Shown here: piece by piece, positions 50,395-62,733 of the stretch
Numbering within the stretch: the first letter of the stretch is position 1
Layout: every line of letters begins with the position of its first letter
Assembly: GCF_036373705.1 (NCBI RefSeq)
Contig: NC_089853.1
Span: 30,339,568-30,403,567 of the forward strand
Source of the DNA: Amia ocellicauda
Lineage: Eukaryota; Chordata; Actinopteri; Amiiformes; Amiidae
Direction of reading: 5' to 3'
DNA: 64,000 nt
Notes under the pieces: generated by a model
Seen by the model: the letters and a program-made list of their open reading frames with translations, nothing else
Databases searched by the model: none
What the model was told of the DNA's origin: nothing
Program-made: the position numbers and the translations under genes

Positions 50395-50780
50395 GTTTTT
50401 AGCCAAATGTATTAGGACAAAAGACAAATATCCAAATATACAATTAGATGTAAGCCTATCCTTGGCCTTCATGACTGCTGCAGTCCTTTTGGTAGAGAGC
50501 TAGAAGAAAATATAATAAGATGATATGACACAGTCTGTTTTGCCCTTACAGCTGTAAGCTATATCCCAGAACTGTCCTTTAGCACTGATGTCCGGACTCT
50601 GGTAGGCAATGAAATACCCTTATAAGAGATTACTTAAGTATGCCATGGCTAAACATTGTAAAGTGTGGGAAAGCTAAGTGAGCACACAGTGTTATTGGAA
50701 GCCATGACACAAACCATGGAAAACCACAAGAAGGTAAAGTACATGCATGGTAAAACCTTGGTTAACCATGGTTAACATTC
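50395..50780. repeat. Diverged dispersed repeat, first copy
   Basis: Shares the order of several phrases with 58655-59115: an accaaat/caaatatccaaa segment, ttggccttcatgactgctgc against ttggctttaaaggcttctgc, and a final run of ccatgg/ggtaaaacc units. Class unknown. Confidence 0.35.
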
Positions 50781-53026
50781 ACAATATAAGTATAAACACA
50801 AATGTCTTTGATCCACCATATTACATTCCAAGCTTTTAGTAATTGTATGAACTCTATGACAACAGATGTGCAAAGCAACAACAACAACAAAAATAAATAA
50901 GTGAAGAGTTACATATACCTAAGAATACCAAGATTAATTTGCATTGAGTGGTAAGTTTTATTGAAATATTCTGATGTGGTATATAGAACATCTGCATGTG
51001 GAAAATGTGCACGTTGGCCTCTAGACAGGACCCAAATGTTATAGGACAGAATACCTTTAGAAAGTATAGTATACAATGCAAATCCAATAAAAGGAAAGTC
51101 TGGCGGTAAAGTAAACTAATAAATCTGCCCTGAAAATTATTACAGTCCAATGACTACAAGCAGATACAAATTGGGTTAGATAGTTGGATGTTTTGATTGA
51201 AATCATATGGAAAGTGATCTGTTCCTTATAGACAAAGATGCTGGGCTGTATAAATTAGGGTCAAGTGTAGAACCTGAACCATTTTCTATAGGCTTGCATA
51301 TATAAATAAAATACTAAAGCATGCTGGGTGCTTGCCCAGGAAAGCTGTGTAATAATGGTTACCTATTAAAAGAATTGCAGAGTTTCTATCACAAACTGAA
51401 AACAAAACAAGAACTGGTGCAGTGTTTCGTGCAGACTGGGGCATTTCAACTGATACCAGACTCAGTCAGGCTTAAACTGAACCAGCCATCAAATATTTGA
51501 TATCCTTAGCGCTTAAACTTCCTTTCATCCTGGTAAAACTATTTAGCAAGTTCAAACAAGAAGATAATACACATCAAGATTGGAAAGGGGATTCTTTACA
51601 AACGGAATAAAAACAGAGAAATTGTATCCTACAGAAGACCTGGCGGTATATTTTATTTTGTAATTTATTATAATATTTTTTTTCAATTTCTTGCAAACCA
51701 TTTTGTTTCTATGGAGTGGCAGGCTACTCTTTATTTCTGTAACATGAACCTCACTTCACAGCTCCTGATTGTCTCTATTTTAATTCAAGAATGCCCAGAT
51801 CAGATGTGAGGGGGTTGCATTGGTATTTATGGAATGAAAATAGCCTCAATTGTGGGATATCAGTAAATGTTTTGATTTAACATATTGCAAATGTAAAAAT
51901 AGACTTGGACTCAATAAGAATGGCTTTGAAGTAAAATAAAACCTTAATTAATTTTTTTGATGGTCTAGACAGAAGTTCTTGTTTCTCCACAATACACAGA
52001 CAAGCAGAGTATACTAAATGATTTTTCTTTCAATAGAAAAGCAAACATATCCCATAAGAACATGTGATTTTAAATTATTCAAATATCACAAGTGATTAAA
52101 GAATAAGTGTTATTAATTAATTTTAAATATCACCTCTTTAAAACACAGCTTAAAAATTCAACTTTCAATTCTGCATTTAAAAAAGGGGATGCTGTAAATC
52201 AAAACTTTGACCTATTCATTAATAGAAAACTATAATCCTATAGTTTCCTGTAGAGTAGATGAAAGAAGCATCTGACAAACAACAAAGTTCTCCACTGATA
52301 CATTAGGAGGTGGGTCAAAACATTTCTTTATGCTGGGTTAGAATTGTCATACAGTCAACCTCAAAAGGTGCAGTTTCTAATAAGTGTATTGTCTAAAAAT
52401 AAAACTAGAGAACATGGAAGAAATTGTATCTATGTCCAGCAGAAGTTCAGTAAAATATAAGCATTTTTAAACTTTTGATCAGCAAATCTGAAAGCATGAT
52501 TCCACATTATGAGCTTAAGAACACCTGTGGAATAATATTCTGTACTTAATTCAATCAAATGGCTGAGCAGTAGAAGAATGGGCTTGGCTCATAGCTTCCA
52601 ATTTTAAAAGTTCCCAGTTCAGACTTCTGATGACAGCCTTCCCTTTTCTGTTATTCGCTTGGTTTGATTTAAATCAGTTAGTTTTCTGTGTAGGTCAGCT
52701 TTTTTATTTTTTATTTTTCAGTTTGAGCATTACACAAGACGTTTCTGTCTCACCCGCTGAAATTAAATTAACTATCAGCTGCAAATCTGAAGAGGCATAA
52801 TTAGGAGTTTGCCAGAAATTAGAGCATGCAGATTGAATGTGATAATTATACCCTGCAGTACATGTCTGTAGGAAAAGTAAGACGATTCAAGTTACCTAAA
52901 CTGAGAGAAAAGAGACCGCAGCGCCCCCCACCCCCAGAACAGTCCTGCAGATGATGTGGTTGTGAGAGCAACGTTCTGCAGAGAAATTGTACAGTAAAGA
53001 ATGTCATCTATTCTTCAAAATTACAT

Positions 53027-53032
53027 TTTATT
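53027..53032 (-). terminator. Candidate polyadenylation signal behind the possible exon
   Basis: TTTATT on the plus strand, AATAAA on the minus, followed by a U-rich stretch (GTAATTTTGAAG). It would give a 3' UTR of about 290 nt to the segment at 53299-53535. Confidence 0.3.
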
Positions 53033-53298
53033 GAAAAGTACACCAATAATATTAAGTTCCAATAAGGAACACAAACATGAAATGTGTCATATAATGTCTT
53101 AGTCATACATATTAATATCAATATATGTATCAGTACTCTAAAGAAGTTACATTGCGACAATGTGACTTTTTAAAACTTGTTGAGCAGATGGCCTTAAAAT
53201 GAACTACTGTTCAGTGACATGTATGTGTAAGTACATGAAATGAGCACATTGAGACCTGTAATAATTGCTTTGCACACTTCTTGTTTACAAATGTAGTA

Positions 53299-53535
53299 TT
53301 AATAGTAATGGCTGCCATTTTCACTAAAGCTGTTAGTCATTAAAGTATTACATTTGGAATGATCAACCTTTCTCTCCAGATTGCTGTCACTCTTCGTAGA
53401 TTGGTCCTTCTCCAGCCCCGGCGAGGCACAAGATGCTTCACATATACTGAGATCATTGTGGCTCAACTCAGAATTAATAGCATTCCAGTACATATAAATA
53501 ATAGATACATGCCAGACACTGAGTAAATAGCCTCT
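53299..53535 (-). CDS. Possible terminal exon of an unrecognised gene
   Basis: A 79-codon open segment in phase 0 from a candidate acceptor (TTTTCCACTTTAG, 53548-53536) to TAA at 53301-53299. It starts RGYLLSVWHVSIIYMYW, a hydrophobic, membrane-like stretch, then a polar Ser/Asn-rich tail ending SENGSHYY. The segment is more GC-rich than its surroundings, and a minus-strand AATAAA lies 267 nt behind the stop. This would suit the cytoplasmic tail of a membrane protein. I do not recognise the family and see no upstream exons in the window, so a chance frame is quite possible. Confidence 0.25.
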   Translation of the reverse strand, partial: RGYLLSVWHVSIIYMYWNAINSELSHNDLSICEASCASPGLEKDQSTKSDSNLERKVDHSKCNTLMTNSFSENGSHYY

Positions 53536-55321
53536 CTAAAGTGGAAAACTGGAGTTACTTTGCTGAAGTCTGAGCAGGACTGAGAAAGGAAACAGCACTA
53601 CTGTACCATATATTTTTTAAATCTTCAAACCAGAAAGCTATAATTACAGACGTACAGTGCTTTAGAATTAACCAGTCTCTGGAGTGAAAAAAACACTATA
53701 GAAATATTTTTAAATACTTGTAAAAAGTTTAAAAAAAAAAAATGAAAAAACAAACTTTATAATTATGACATGTTAGGGTTTCCAATAATAAGGGTACATT
53801 TTCTGTCTGCCCAGCTCTAGATTTGGTTTCCTCCCTTTTCAGTCTCTCTCAGCTTAATGGAGATCTGACATCTATCAGGTCCCCAGATCAGGTCACGGCT
53901 TCCTGTGTTTATGGAATGTCTGTTAAAACATCATGGTTAGCTTGGAGAGATCTCTGTCCGTTTTGTTGTTGTTTCCAACATCATCTCAAGGGAAACCAGC
54001 CCTGTGACTCTGTTTTCATTTTGAATATTTTCAGGCTTCCCCCGTGGCTTTGGTGGGTCTTCTACATTGTGGAATGGCTTAAAGAATATATTTATAATGA
54101 CCATGTTGATTTTGCTTGAGAAAAGAAAGAGTATTGAAAGTCAGAAATGCTAGTATTTACACTTTTCATAAGTTTCCATAGCAGTTTATATCATAGGCAT
54201 GTCTTTTCATTGCTTATTAACAGTAAAAAGTATTTCACCTTCTTTCACGCGTTTTAGTGCCTATGACATTGAAATTAGCTTTTGTAAGCCTATTACGAGG
54301 TTGGCTGAGGAATTTTAATAGAATTCCATGTACTGCTACTTTGGGTTTTTATTGTTTGTGTATCTGGAGAGAAAATAATTAAATATGTATTTTAAATTGT
54401 GGTGTACAATGCATACATTATTATTTTAGTTTACCGGAGTCAGGGATCTTGGCTATTCCGTAGATAAAGCTAGTATATCAGGCCTTTAGTTATCTAAACA
54501 CACCAGTTTTGTGTATGAAATGGTATCACAAGTAATGCACTACGTCTATTAGCTACAATGATTGCGAGTCATCCAATCACAGCTGTTAACCTCTTACAGT
54601 TCTTGAAGTGCCCACTTTTTCAATTTTCAGAGCTCATGAAAGTGTTGGCTGAATGGATCTCTACCTGTTACTTCCCTGACACGAGTCTACCTTTGAAATC
54701 TGGTCAGAAGGCCGTTGTGTAGCTGCAGCTCACATCACATCTGTTGAACACAGTGAGAAGCAGCACTCACTAAGCAACAGCAGGAGGGAATTTCATGTTA
54801 CAACATATCTGTCAGCTGTAAACGTATACTAAATCAATATACAAGTTCCTTTCTTAAAAAATGTTTTATAAAACCAAAGAACTCCCAGGGAAAAATTATC
54901 AAAATAAATAATGACATGAATGAATTAATGAATAATAATTTAATTGAAAACATATGAAACAAATCAGTCTGATTAAAGCTTACATTTTTCAGAACGTGTT
55001 GTAAGTGGATGTTCAGCAGTAGTTGGCTGCAGGGCCAAGTACTTAATTAAATGAGCACTTGGGATTTCTCGGAGAGTTTTGCTGGTACACAGAAAACAAC
55101 CTGTTCTTTGGGAGTTCTGAGGAATTTGTTTGCATTTGTTAAACTATGTACCTTTGAGGCCCAACGCTTTGCCAACATAGAAAAATAAGTAAATACACTG
55201 AAATGCATTTGCTTCTGTTTTTTTATTTTTATTTGCATTAATAATCGTAATCCTTCCACTGTTCAGTCATATATGATTTGGTTATTTACAAGGTTTACAA
55301 CATAATTCATATGCAATACTA
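53536..55321. other. Spacer, nothing recognised
   Basis: AT-rich on both strands. The longest open frame (53823-54119, plus) has no family resemblance and no exon signals. Confidence 0.5.
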
Positions 55322-56542
55322 CACTCACCTAAAGGATTATTAGGAACACCATACTAATACTGTGTTTGACCCCCTTTCGCCTTCAGAACTGCCTTAATTC
55401 TACGTGGCATTGATTCAACACGGTGCTGAAAGCATTCTTTAGAAATGTTGGCCCATATTGATAGGATAGCATCTTGCAGTTGATGGAGATTTGTGGGATG
55501 CACATCCAGGGCACGAAGCTCCCGTTCCACCACATCCCAAAGATGCTCTATTGGGTTGAGATCTGGTGACTGTGGGGGCCAGTTTAGTACAGTGAACTCA
55601 TTGTCATGTTCAAGAAACCAATTTGAAATGATTCGACCTTTGTGACATGGTGCATTATCCTGCTGGAAGTAGCCATCAGAGGATGGGAACATGGTGGTCA
55701 TGAAGGGATGGACATGGTCAGAAACAATGCTCAGGTAGGCCGTGGCATTTAAACGATGCCCAATTGGCACTAAGGGGCCTAAAGTGTGCCAAGAAAACAT
55801 CCCCCACACCATTACACCACCACCACCAGCCTGCACAGTGGTAACAAGGCATGATGGATCCATGTTCTCATTCTGTTTACGCCAAATTCTGACTCTACCA
55901 TCTGAATGTCTCAACAGAAATCGAGACTCATCAGACCAGGCAACATTTTTCCAGTCTTCAACTGTCCAATTTTGGTGAGCTTGTGCAAATTGTAGCCTCT
56001 TTTTCCTATTTGTAGTGGAGATGAGTGGTACCCGGTGGGGTCTTCTGCTGTTGTAGCCCATCCGCCTCAAGGTTGTACGTGTTGTGGCTTCACAAATGCT
56101 TTGCTGCATACCTCGGTTGTAACGAGTGGTTATTTCAGTCAAAGTTGCTCTTCTATCAGCTTGAATCAGTCGGCCCATTCTCCTCTGACCTCTAGCATCA
56201 ACAAGGCATTTTCGCCCACAGGACTGCCGCATACTGGATGTTTTTCCCTTTTCACACCATTCTTTGTAAACCCTAGAAATGGTTGTGTGTGACAATCCCA
56301 GTAACTGAGCAGATTGTGAAATACTCAGACCGGCCCGTCTGGCACCAACAACCATGCCACGCTCAAAATTGCTTAAATCACCTTTCTTTCCCATTCAGAC
56401 ATTCAGTTTGGAGTTCAGGAGATTGTCTTGACCAGGACCACACCCCTAAATGCATTGAAGCAACTGCCATGTGATTGGTTGGTTAGATAATTGCATTAAT
56501 GAGAAATTGAACAGGTGTTCCTAATAATCCTTTAGGTGAGTG
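55322..56542 (-). mobile_element. Intact Tc1/mariner DD36E-type transposon
   Basis: 1221 bp flanked by TA at 55320-55321 and 56543-56544. The terminal inverted repeats are perfect over about 29 bp (cactcacctaaaggattatt then aggaacacc). It contains one uninterrupted transposase gene. A second copy with small deletions is at 19326-20503. Confidence 0.97.
55354..56394 (-). CDS. Tc1/mariner transposase, DD36E spacing, intact
   Basis: 346 codons. The N-terminal region [20 protein letters not shown] opens the paired DNA-binding domain ([13 protein letters not shown] is its recognition helix). The catalytic triad is D155 (AWSDESRF), D246 (FQQDNAPCH) and E283 (NPIEHLW), with 36 residues between the last two instead of the usual 34. 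The glycine-rich box [12 protein letters not shown] is present. This spacing is that of the Incomer (DD36E) group of Tc1/mariner elements. The reading frame, terminal repeats and target duplication are all intact, so the copy may be mobile. Confidence 0.95.
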   Translation of the reverse strand: MGKKGDLSNFERGMVVGARRAGLSISQSAQLLGLSHTTISRVYKEWCEKGKTSSMRQSCGRKCLVDARGQRRMGRLIQADRRATLTEITTRYNRGMQQSICEATTRTTLRRMGYNSRRPHRVPLISTTNRKKRLQFAQAHQNWTVEDWKNVAWSDESRFLLRHSDGRVRIWRKQNENMDPSCLVTTVQAGGGGVMVWGMFSWHTLGPLVPIGHRLNATAYLSIVSDHVHPFMTTMFPSSDGYFQQDNAPCHKGRIISNWFLEHDNEFTVLNWPPQSPDLNPIEHLWDVVERELRALDVHPTNLHQLQDAILSIWANISKECFQHRVESMPRRIKAVLKAKGGQTQY

Positions 56543-58654
56543 TATATCTGCAACATTATACCGCAATACATAAATATTTTTGTAAGGATACAAAGAGGAA
56601 ATCTGAAACAGTACGAGTATTATTATAAATGTAGTGGAGCATGAAAGGTTTTAATCCACAGCTCTGTGGTTAATGAAATGGCTAGTAAAACCTGGGGTGA
56701 AATCTGAAATATTTAATGTTTGGTTTTACTTAAGAGGCTCCAGCATTTTATCCCACTCTGCCACCCATAGTGTGTAGGTTCATGTGGCAGAGATAGAGAA
56801 AACTTCAACAATTGAAGAGTGCTTATAAAACAATCAGTTTTGGAGATCTGGACCATAAACTCCAAAACCTACCATCGGCCCTGGATATGGTACTGCTCTG
56901 TTACACTGAGCACAGCTAGTGGGATGTGGAGCTAGGCAGTATAGTGGAACCATTAAATCTATCTTACACATCCACATATTTAAACTGCGGTAACACATAG
57001 CTCTCTGATTGTCTGCTTTTCCCTTGGCCCAGTGTATTCTAAGTCTGCAAGCCACGTCTAGGAGAGGGGGAAGGCACCTTGAACACCGTGTTAATGAGAC
57101 CTGAGGATTATGCTTGGAATTTTTATTTATATCCCCTAAAGAGCGAAGCACATGCTTAAATGTTTTTGTAAGGCAGCTGCAAGGCTCTCCCAGCACGCTC
57201 ACACTCTCTCTGTAGGCAGGGCAGCGCTCTGCTCCGGAGTCATTTGCTACCGAAATAAGAGATTTAATGGCTTTTAAAGTTTGCATTCTACACCCAGGGT
57301 ATTTTCATTCATCCGCAGTGAGTAAGCCATCATCAGCTATGTGTTCAGAGCTTGTTTTTTTTTTCTTCTAACTTTCTCTATGTATTGGTACGCTGAATCG
57401 TCTCTGTCAGGGATGGATCCCCTTCTAAGTCTTCTCATTTAATGCACTTCACCTGGCTGGGAGAGTCAGAGCGAAGTGTTGGAGGGCTCCCTTCAAATAC
57501 CATCTGCTGTTTTCTGCCGACACTGGGCAGATATATATATAGCCCCAGAAGACCTGCACTGGCTATATGAGGATCAGAGAGCACCATGCATGGGCATATT
57601 AATTTATGACAGCAAATGGGGAGAGTGGCTCAAGCTGCAACCTTAGCCCTTTGAAACACGAGTGCCTCTCCTTTAACTTTTTTTTTCCTCCAGTCTCTGT
57701 ACTGGCAAGACAATACATTGTTACAGGATTTCTGTAACAAATTGAGTTGAAATTCCGACAAATCCAATTGTTTCATTTTTAATGTCTGTGTCAGTAATAA
57801 TAACTTGCACATTTCAAATTTAATTTGAGTACCATTTATTTTAATAAAGCATGAAATATACTCAGTGAAGGAAATTGTGAACAGTATTACTGCCTTAATA
57901 TGTAATCTTACGCCTGTCTAAACAGTGCATGGTTTATTTGCCTTCTTCAATTGAAATTGGATGTCATGCAGGTTTCTTTTATTTAATCTTAAAATGGTAA
58001 TGTTATAAAAAAGGCATTAACAAATTAAAAAAATATGGATTACTGTAATTTGTACACCTGGGGGGTATATTTAATGTACAGTAAATCTGTATATGCATAT
58101 ACTAACATATTTATTATCAGTTTTAAATGCCTTAAAATCTGACAGGGAGACATGAATGTCCACAGTATGTATTTAACCTGTAATCAATACTGATCTATAA
58201 TTAGCACATCGGAACCCAACATATATGTTTATTTTTTCCTTTCTAAAATTACAATAGTCAGTAGTTTTCACGCTTTTCTTCTGAGTTTCAACATCTCCCA
58301 AATGGGGGTGTTCCGGACATGGTTTGTATATATATTTAGTATGTTCCAGTTACGCTAAATGTAAACTAGATTTTCTGTTTTACAGTTTTAATGTAAATTA
58401 AGCAGGAATTGGAAAACAAAAAGTCCTTGGCAAGGTTTACTAAACACAAAACATAAACATGTAGAATTAAGCTGCAGATCCACAATGCATCTTGTGTAGA
58501 TCACTGCAGTGTTTTATAGGTGATAGCCATTCCTATTCTATTATATGTCACACACTGTTTCATATGGTCTGTCACACAGAACCCTTTTCACAATACTGTA
58601 ATCTTTAAGGGCTGAACAATAATGACTTAATGACAGCCTGTTTTATTTAAATGT

Positions 58655-59115
58655 ATGGGTATACTGTATTACCAGAAGTACTGGACAACAGACCAAATAC
58701 CAAAAGACAGCTGTTCACAATGAAATTAATAGTGCTATAAGCCCACTCTTGGCTTTAAAGGCTTCTGCAATCCATTTTGATAAATGGCTGGTAAAGCACT
58801 ATGGCATTTCTCCTGCAGCAGCACAGTTTCCAGTACAGCAAGATAACCCGGCCTTATGCAAGTTTACTTTGGTAAATTAGCCACAGAATTTGAACACTTT
58901 TAACGTTGTTAAACAATAGTTTCTTATAGCTTCAACATACTATGTTTAACTACACTGGACCATGGCAGTAGCATGATGTACCAGGATAATTGTACATGTT
59001 TTGCATGTTTACCATATTACACCATTGTATTAGTTCTACAGCATGTTAAAGCACAGCAAAGACATGTGAAACCATAGGAAACTATTCTACAACTATGGTA
59101 AAACCCCAGCAAATC
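58655..59115. repeat. Diverged dispersed repeat, second copy
   Basis: Matches 50395-50780 in phrase order; ends in units such as actatggtaaaaccccagca. Class unknown. Confidence 0.35.
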
Positions 59116-62100
59116 CATGTTTTAAGTGCAAAAAACCCATATTCAAATGAAAAGGATAAACTTGCATAATGGGAGGTTTTGTTTATGGTCTCTTTCTAAT
59201 TTGTCTTTTTCTGTTCTGGTTCTAGTGTTGTTCTGTGGGATTGAGGTCAAACCTCTGAGCAGGCCAGGAGCTGTTGTGTGTGCAGCTACACATATCCCAT
59301 TAGTGCTCAGAGTGCAATGTTGTCCAGCATGCACCATTCATACTGGTGGTCATGGTGCCCTTCAGAAATACCAACCTGTACATGAACTGTGGTACAATAT
59401 CTATTTACAGAGGAGGGAAAAAACGTTGACTGTTAATATAGTACAGCATAGTATATAAAACGTTATATTTCTATTACAGGTTTGAGAAAGGTCTGCTGGC
59501 TCTCATCCCCCATCCCTCTGTGCCAGTGGTACAAAATAAACACCCTGCATTGCATTCTGTGAGCTGAGGTATTCTTTATGTGAGCTGGCTGTTAATACAA
59601 AGGGATATACTGTGTTAACACTTGAGTTGTGTGCTGGCTGGTGCTGAAGTGAGAAGTCAGGAACGATTCCAGATACTGAATGAAAGCTTGATACCTTGTA
59701 TGGCTAAAGTCAGTCAAAGCTGAATGCTAAATTGCTGCCATTCTGAGCCCACCTTGCACCCATTGCATTGTCATGACTGTAGAAGTAAGCAATTCATCTA
59801 ACCGTAGGAAGCAGTGCCAATTTCCACATTACAGTCCAGTTTAATCAATGCATGGACTGATGACTAAGTCCTGAGTTATCGATTTGGTCTCTCCACCAAT
59901 GGACCTGCTGAGTGTAAGGTTTGTTTTCCGCTTATTTGACCAGGCTTCCCACAATTCAGGGAGCATTATGTTCCCTAGTTGTTACTATGTCTAAATTTCT
60001 CAATGAAATTTGAAGTGCCTCATAACTGTGACACTCATTTACATAGTTTTCGGCATGTCATTTAAGACTAAGATCCTTAATTTGCTTTTGGTGCAGTATA
60101 AATTCTAGCCGAAATCCTGACAGGCAATGACAATGATAAAAACAACAACACAAAGCACATGAGGGCAGGAGTACTCAGATAGCATTAAGAAAAATGTAGT
60201 GAACAGTGTTTATGAATATTTATTTTACGAATATTTAAAAATACAGTACAATACAAGATGATAACCGACTATCTTGTGTTATCAGAGAATGGCACAATTG
60301 TTTTTTTTTGCATACCATTATAGAGTTCTACTGTCAAGTTATAATTACTTAAAAGGAATCTTACTGAATTCTCAAGTAACTGTTTCCAGTCACAATACAC
60401 AAAGATTAAAATTAACCAATGGCTACAGTATTAATTGGAGACATGTTCAGCCGATTCCAAGATCATCTATATATCTCACTAGCTTACAAAGATTATTCCC
60501 TCCTGGCTGCTGCCTATATCATTGTCTAAGGTTTCTTTTTTTTGGACCTTTAGTTTCTCTTGCGCATGTACAACATATTATGATAAATGCCAGTAACAGA
60601 AGTGGGGAGGAAGTTTGGTGTGAAGTTTGTTTACTTTTTCTGTCAGCTGAGTGAGGGCTACAGCCATAATGAGAACCATTTCTGAAAACTACACGGCTCC
60701 TCCCCGATATGTTTGCTTTTGTTTTGGTAACACACAGCTGTGGAAACATGGCCAAATGATTTCAGGTGTGTCTGATGCAGTTTTCTTTCCACTGTTGGTA
60801 AAGGAGCTGGTTAACCCTGACAAACACTGTTCACTGACTGCTATTTAATTAGTGCTTAATCAGAGGGTTTTCATTCTTTAGACCTCTAATGTGGCTATGA
60901 AATTAAGGGCTGCCTCCTAGCCTCCTGATCACGAGACATTTTTAGACAGAACAGAATTTTCAAGTGGCCCTGAAACTGAATTTAATTAATGCATAAATTG
61001 AACGTTAAAGATTTGTTAATTGGATATTGGTGGCTACTTACCTTGTAGTGTCTGACAATCCAATAGGCATTGACGAATTCAACAAAATAAAAAACAGCCT
61101 GAACATATATATATTTACTCCTTTATCTGAATAATTCCATAATTCTGGTGAGTCTAGATTAGGGTAGCCTACATTATTCAATATGAGATAAAACACAATG
61201 TCAAAAATATGGATAATTGCTAATGACCAAGGATGAAAATGAAAAGTTACATTTTCAAAAGTCTTTTTACTTTCTCACATGTGTAACTGACTATTGTATT
61301 TTCTGGACCCAGGTAGAAGTTTAATTTACACATCCATTTATTTCAGATTCTGGGCAAATGTATGTGTAAACCATGTGGGAACCGTAGTCATTACCAATCA
61401 TTTCACAGAAGAGAAATTGCATTTGCTTACTGTTGCTATATCTAGTATCATACATTTATCCTCAAAATTGGACGTGAAACAACAGCAGAATATCTGTGGT
61501 GTGTGGACTTTTCCTTTCTTGCTTTGCCTGGCAGCTTCATTTTCAACAGCCAGGCAGGCTCCTTTATGATTGAGATAAAAGATTCCTTGCCAGCATCTGA
61601 ATTATTTCATTTCTCTCTATGATGTTTCTTTTTCAGAGAATGGACTTCCCTTAAATGCATTATCTCTGATTTACTCCTGTAGAAAACAACTGATACCCGT
61701 GATCTTGTTGAGTTCTTTATAAGGCTTATCAAAGGGATTTTTTCTTTGTGTGTGGGCAAATATCTGAGATTTTTCAAATTGTGATTTATTGTTCTCTTTT
61801 TTATTCCACAAAATATACTCACAAATTGCAAGACCTTTTAGGATCAAAGACATTTTAAGAAATCTGTAGTGTACCCTATACATGCTAGAACGTGATGTTC
61901 TAGTTAAGAATGTATCTTTCGATTCATGGATAACAGCTTATCGGAATTACTACAGATAAAATGTAAGATTTTTTGTTCTATGTACATGTTTCACTTACTA
62001 TTACACCTATAAAAGCTTTTAAACATCTCACAAAATAAACCACAAATGCAGCTTATAAATAAATTGCAGTAAAGCAGATGTCCTTTCTTATAGACACCCA

Positions 62101-62663
62101 AAGTACCCTATTTGTCATTAAAAACTTCAAAGGCAATTCATTTTATTTAATCAAAATTAAGCAAATTAAATAGTACCTTCATATTTGGGATCATATCAAA
62201 ATTAAATTTCAAGAAAGATTCTAGACCCCACATATCCCTTCAGACAGTATTTTAATTTCACATCTCTTACCTGCTGACTCAAAGCTGCATTGCTGGTCTC
62301 AGTGCCCTGAGCCCAGAGCTGATTTAAATTGAGTTGCTATAGTTATGCGTACAAAACATGCTTCCCAGAGACAACAATGTCAATAATGCCTGTTACTTCA
62401 GTGACAGTGATCAATTGCTCTCTGTGAGAAGAATGCCATTCAGATAGTAACGTATATTGTATTGGCTCCAACCCATTTCATGTTAAACAAACCCTTTGAA
62501 GCTACTGCATTAAATGTCCTTTATCTGAATAACTGAGTTTGCCTGCATCAGAGGCATTAAAGTAGGCTACTTTGGCATTCTTTTTCAGGCAGTGACTGTG
62601 TGAGAAATGTGTAATACAGTCATGAGACACTAGTACCAAACTGAAATAGGCACAGAAGATACT

Positions 62664-62664
<1 letters not shown>

Positions 62665-62732
<68 letters not shown>
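62665..62732. repeat. (TTA)n microsatellite
   Basis: About 68 bp of uninterrupted TTA/ATT repeat. Confidence 0.97.

Positions 62733-62733
<1 letters not shown>

Noticed and set aside
56834..57286. 150-codon open frame on the minus strand
   Set aside because: No family resemblance, no splice or promoter context, and composition of ordinary spacer. Long for chance, but not enough to call a gene.
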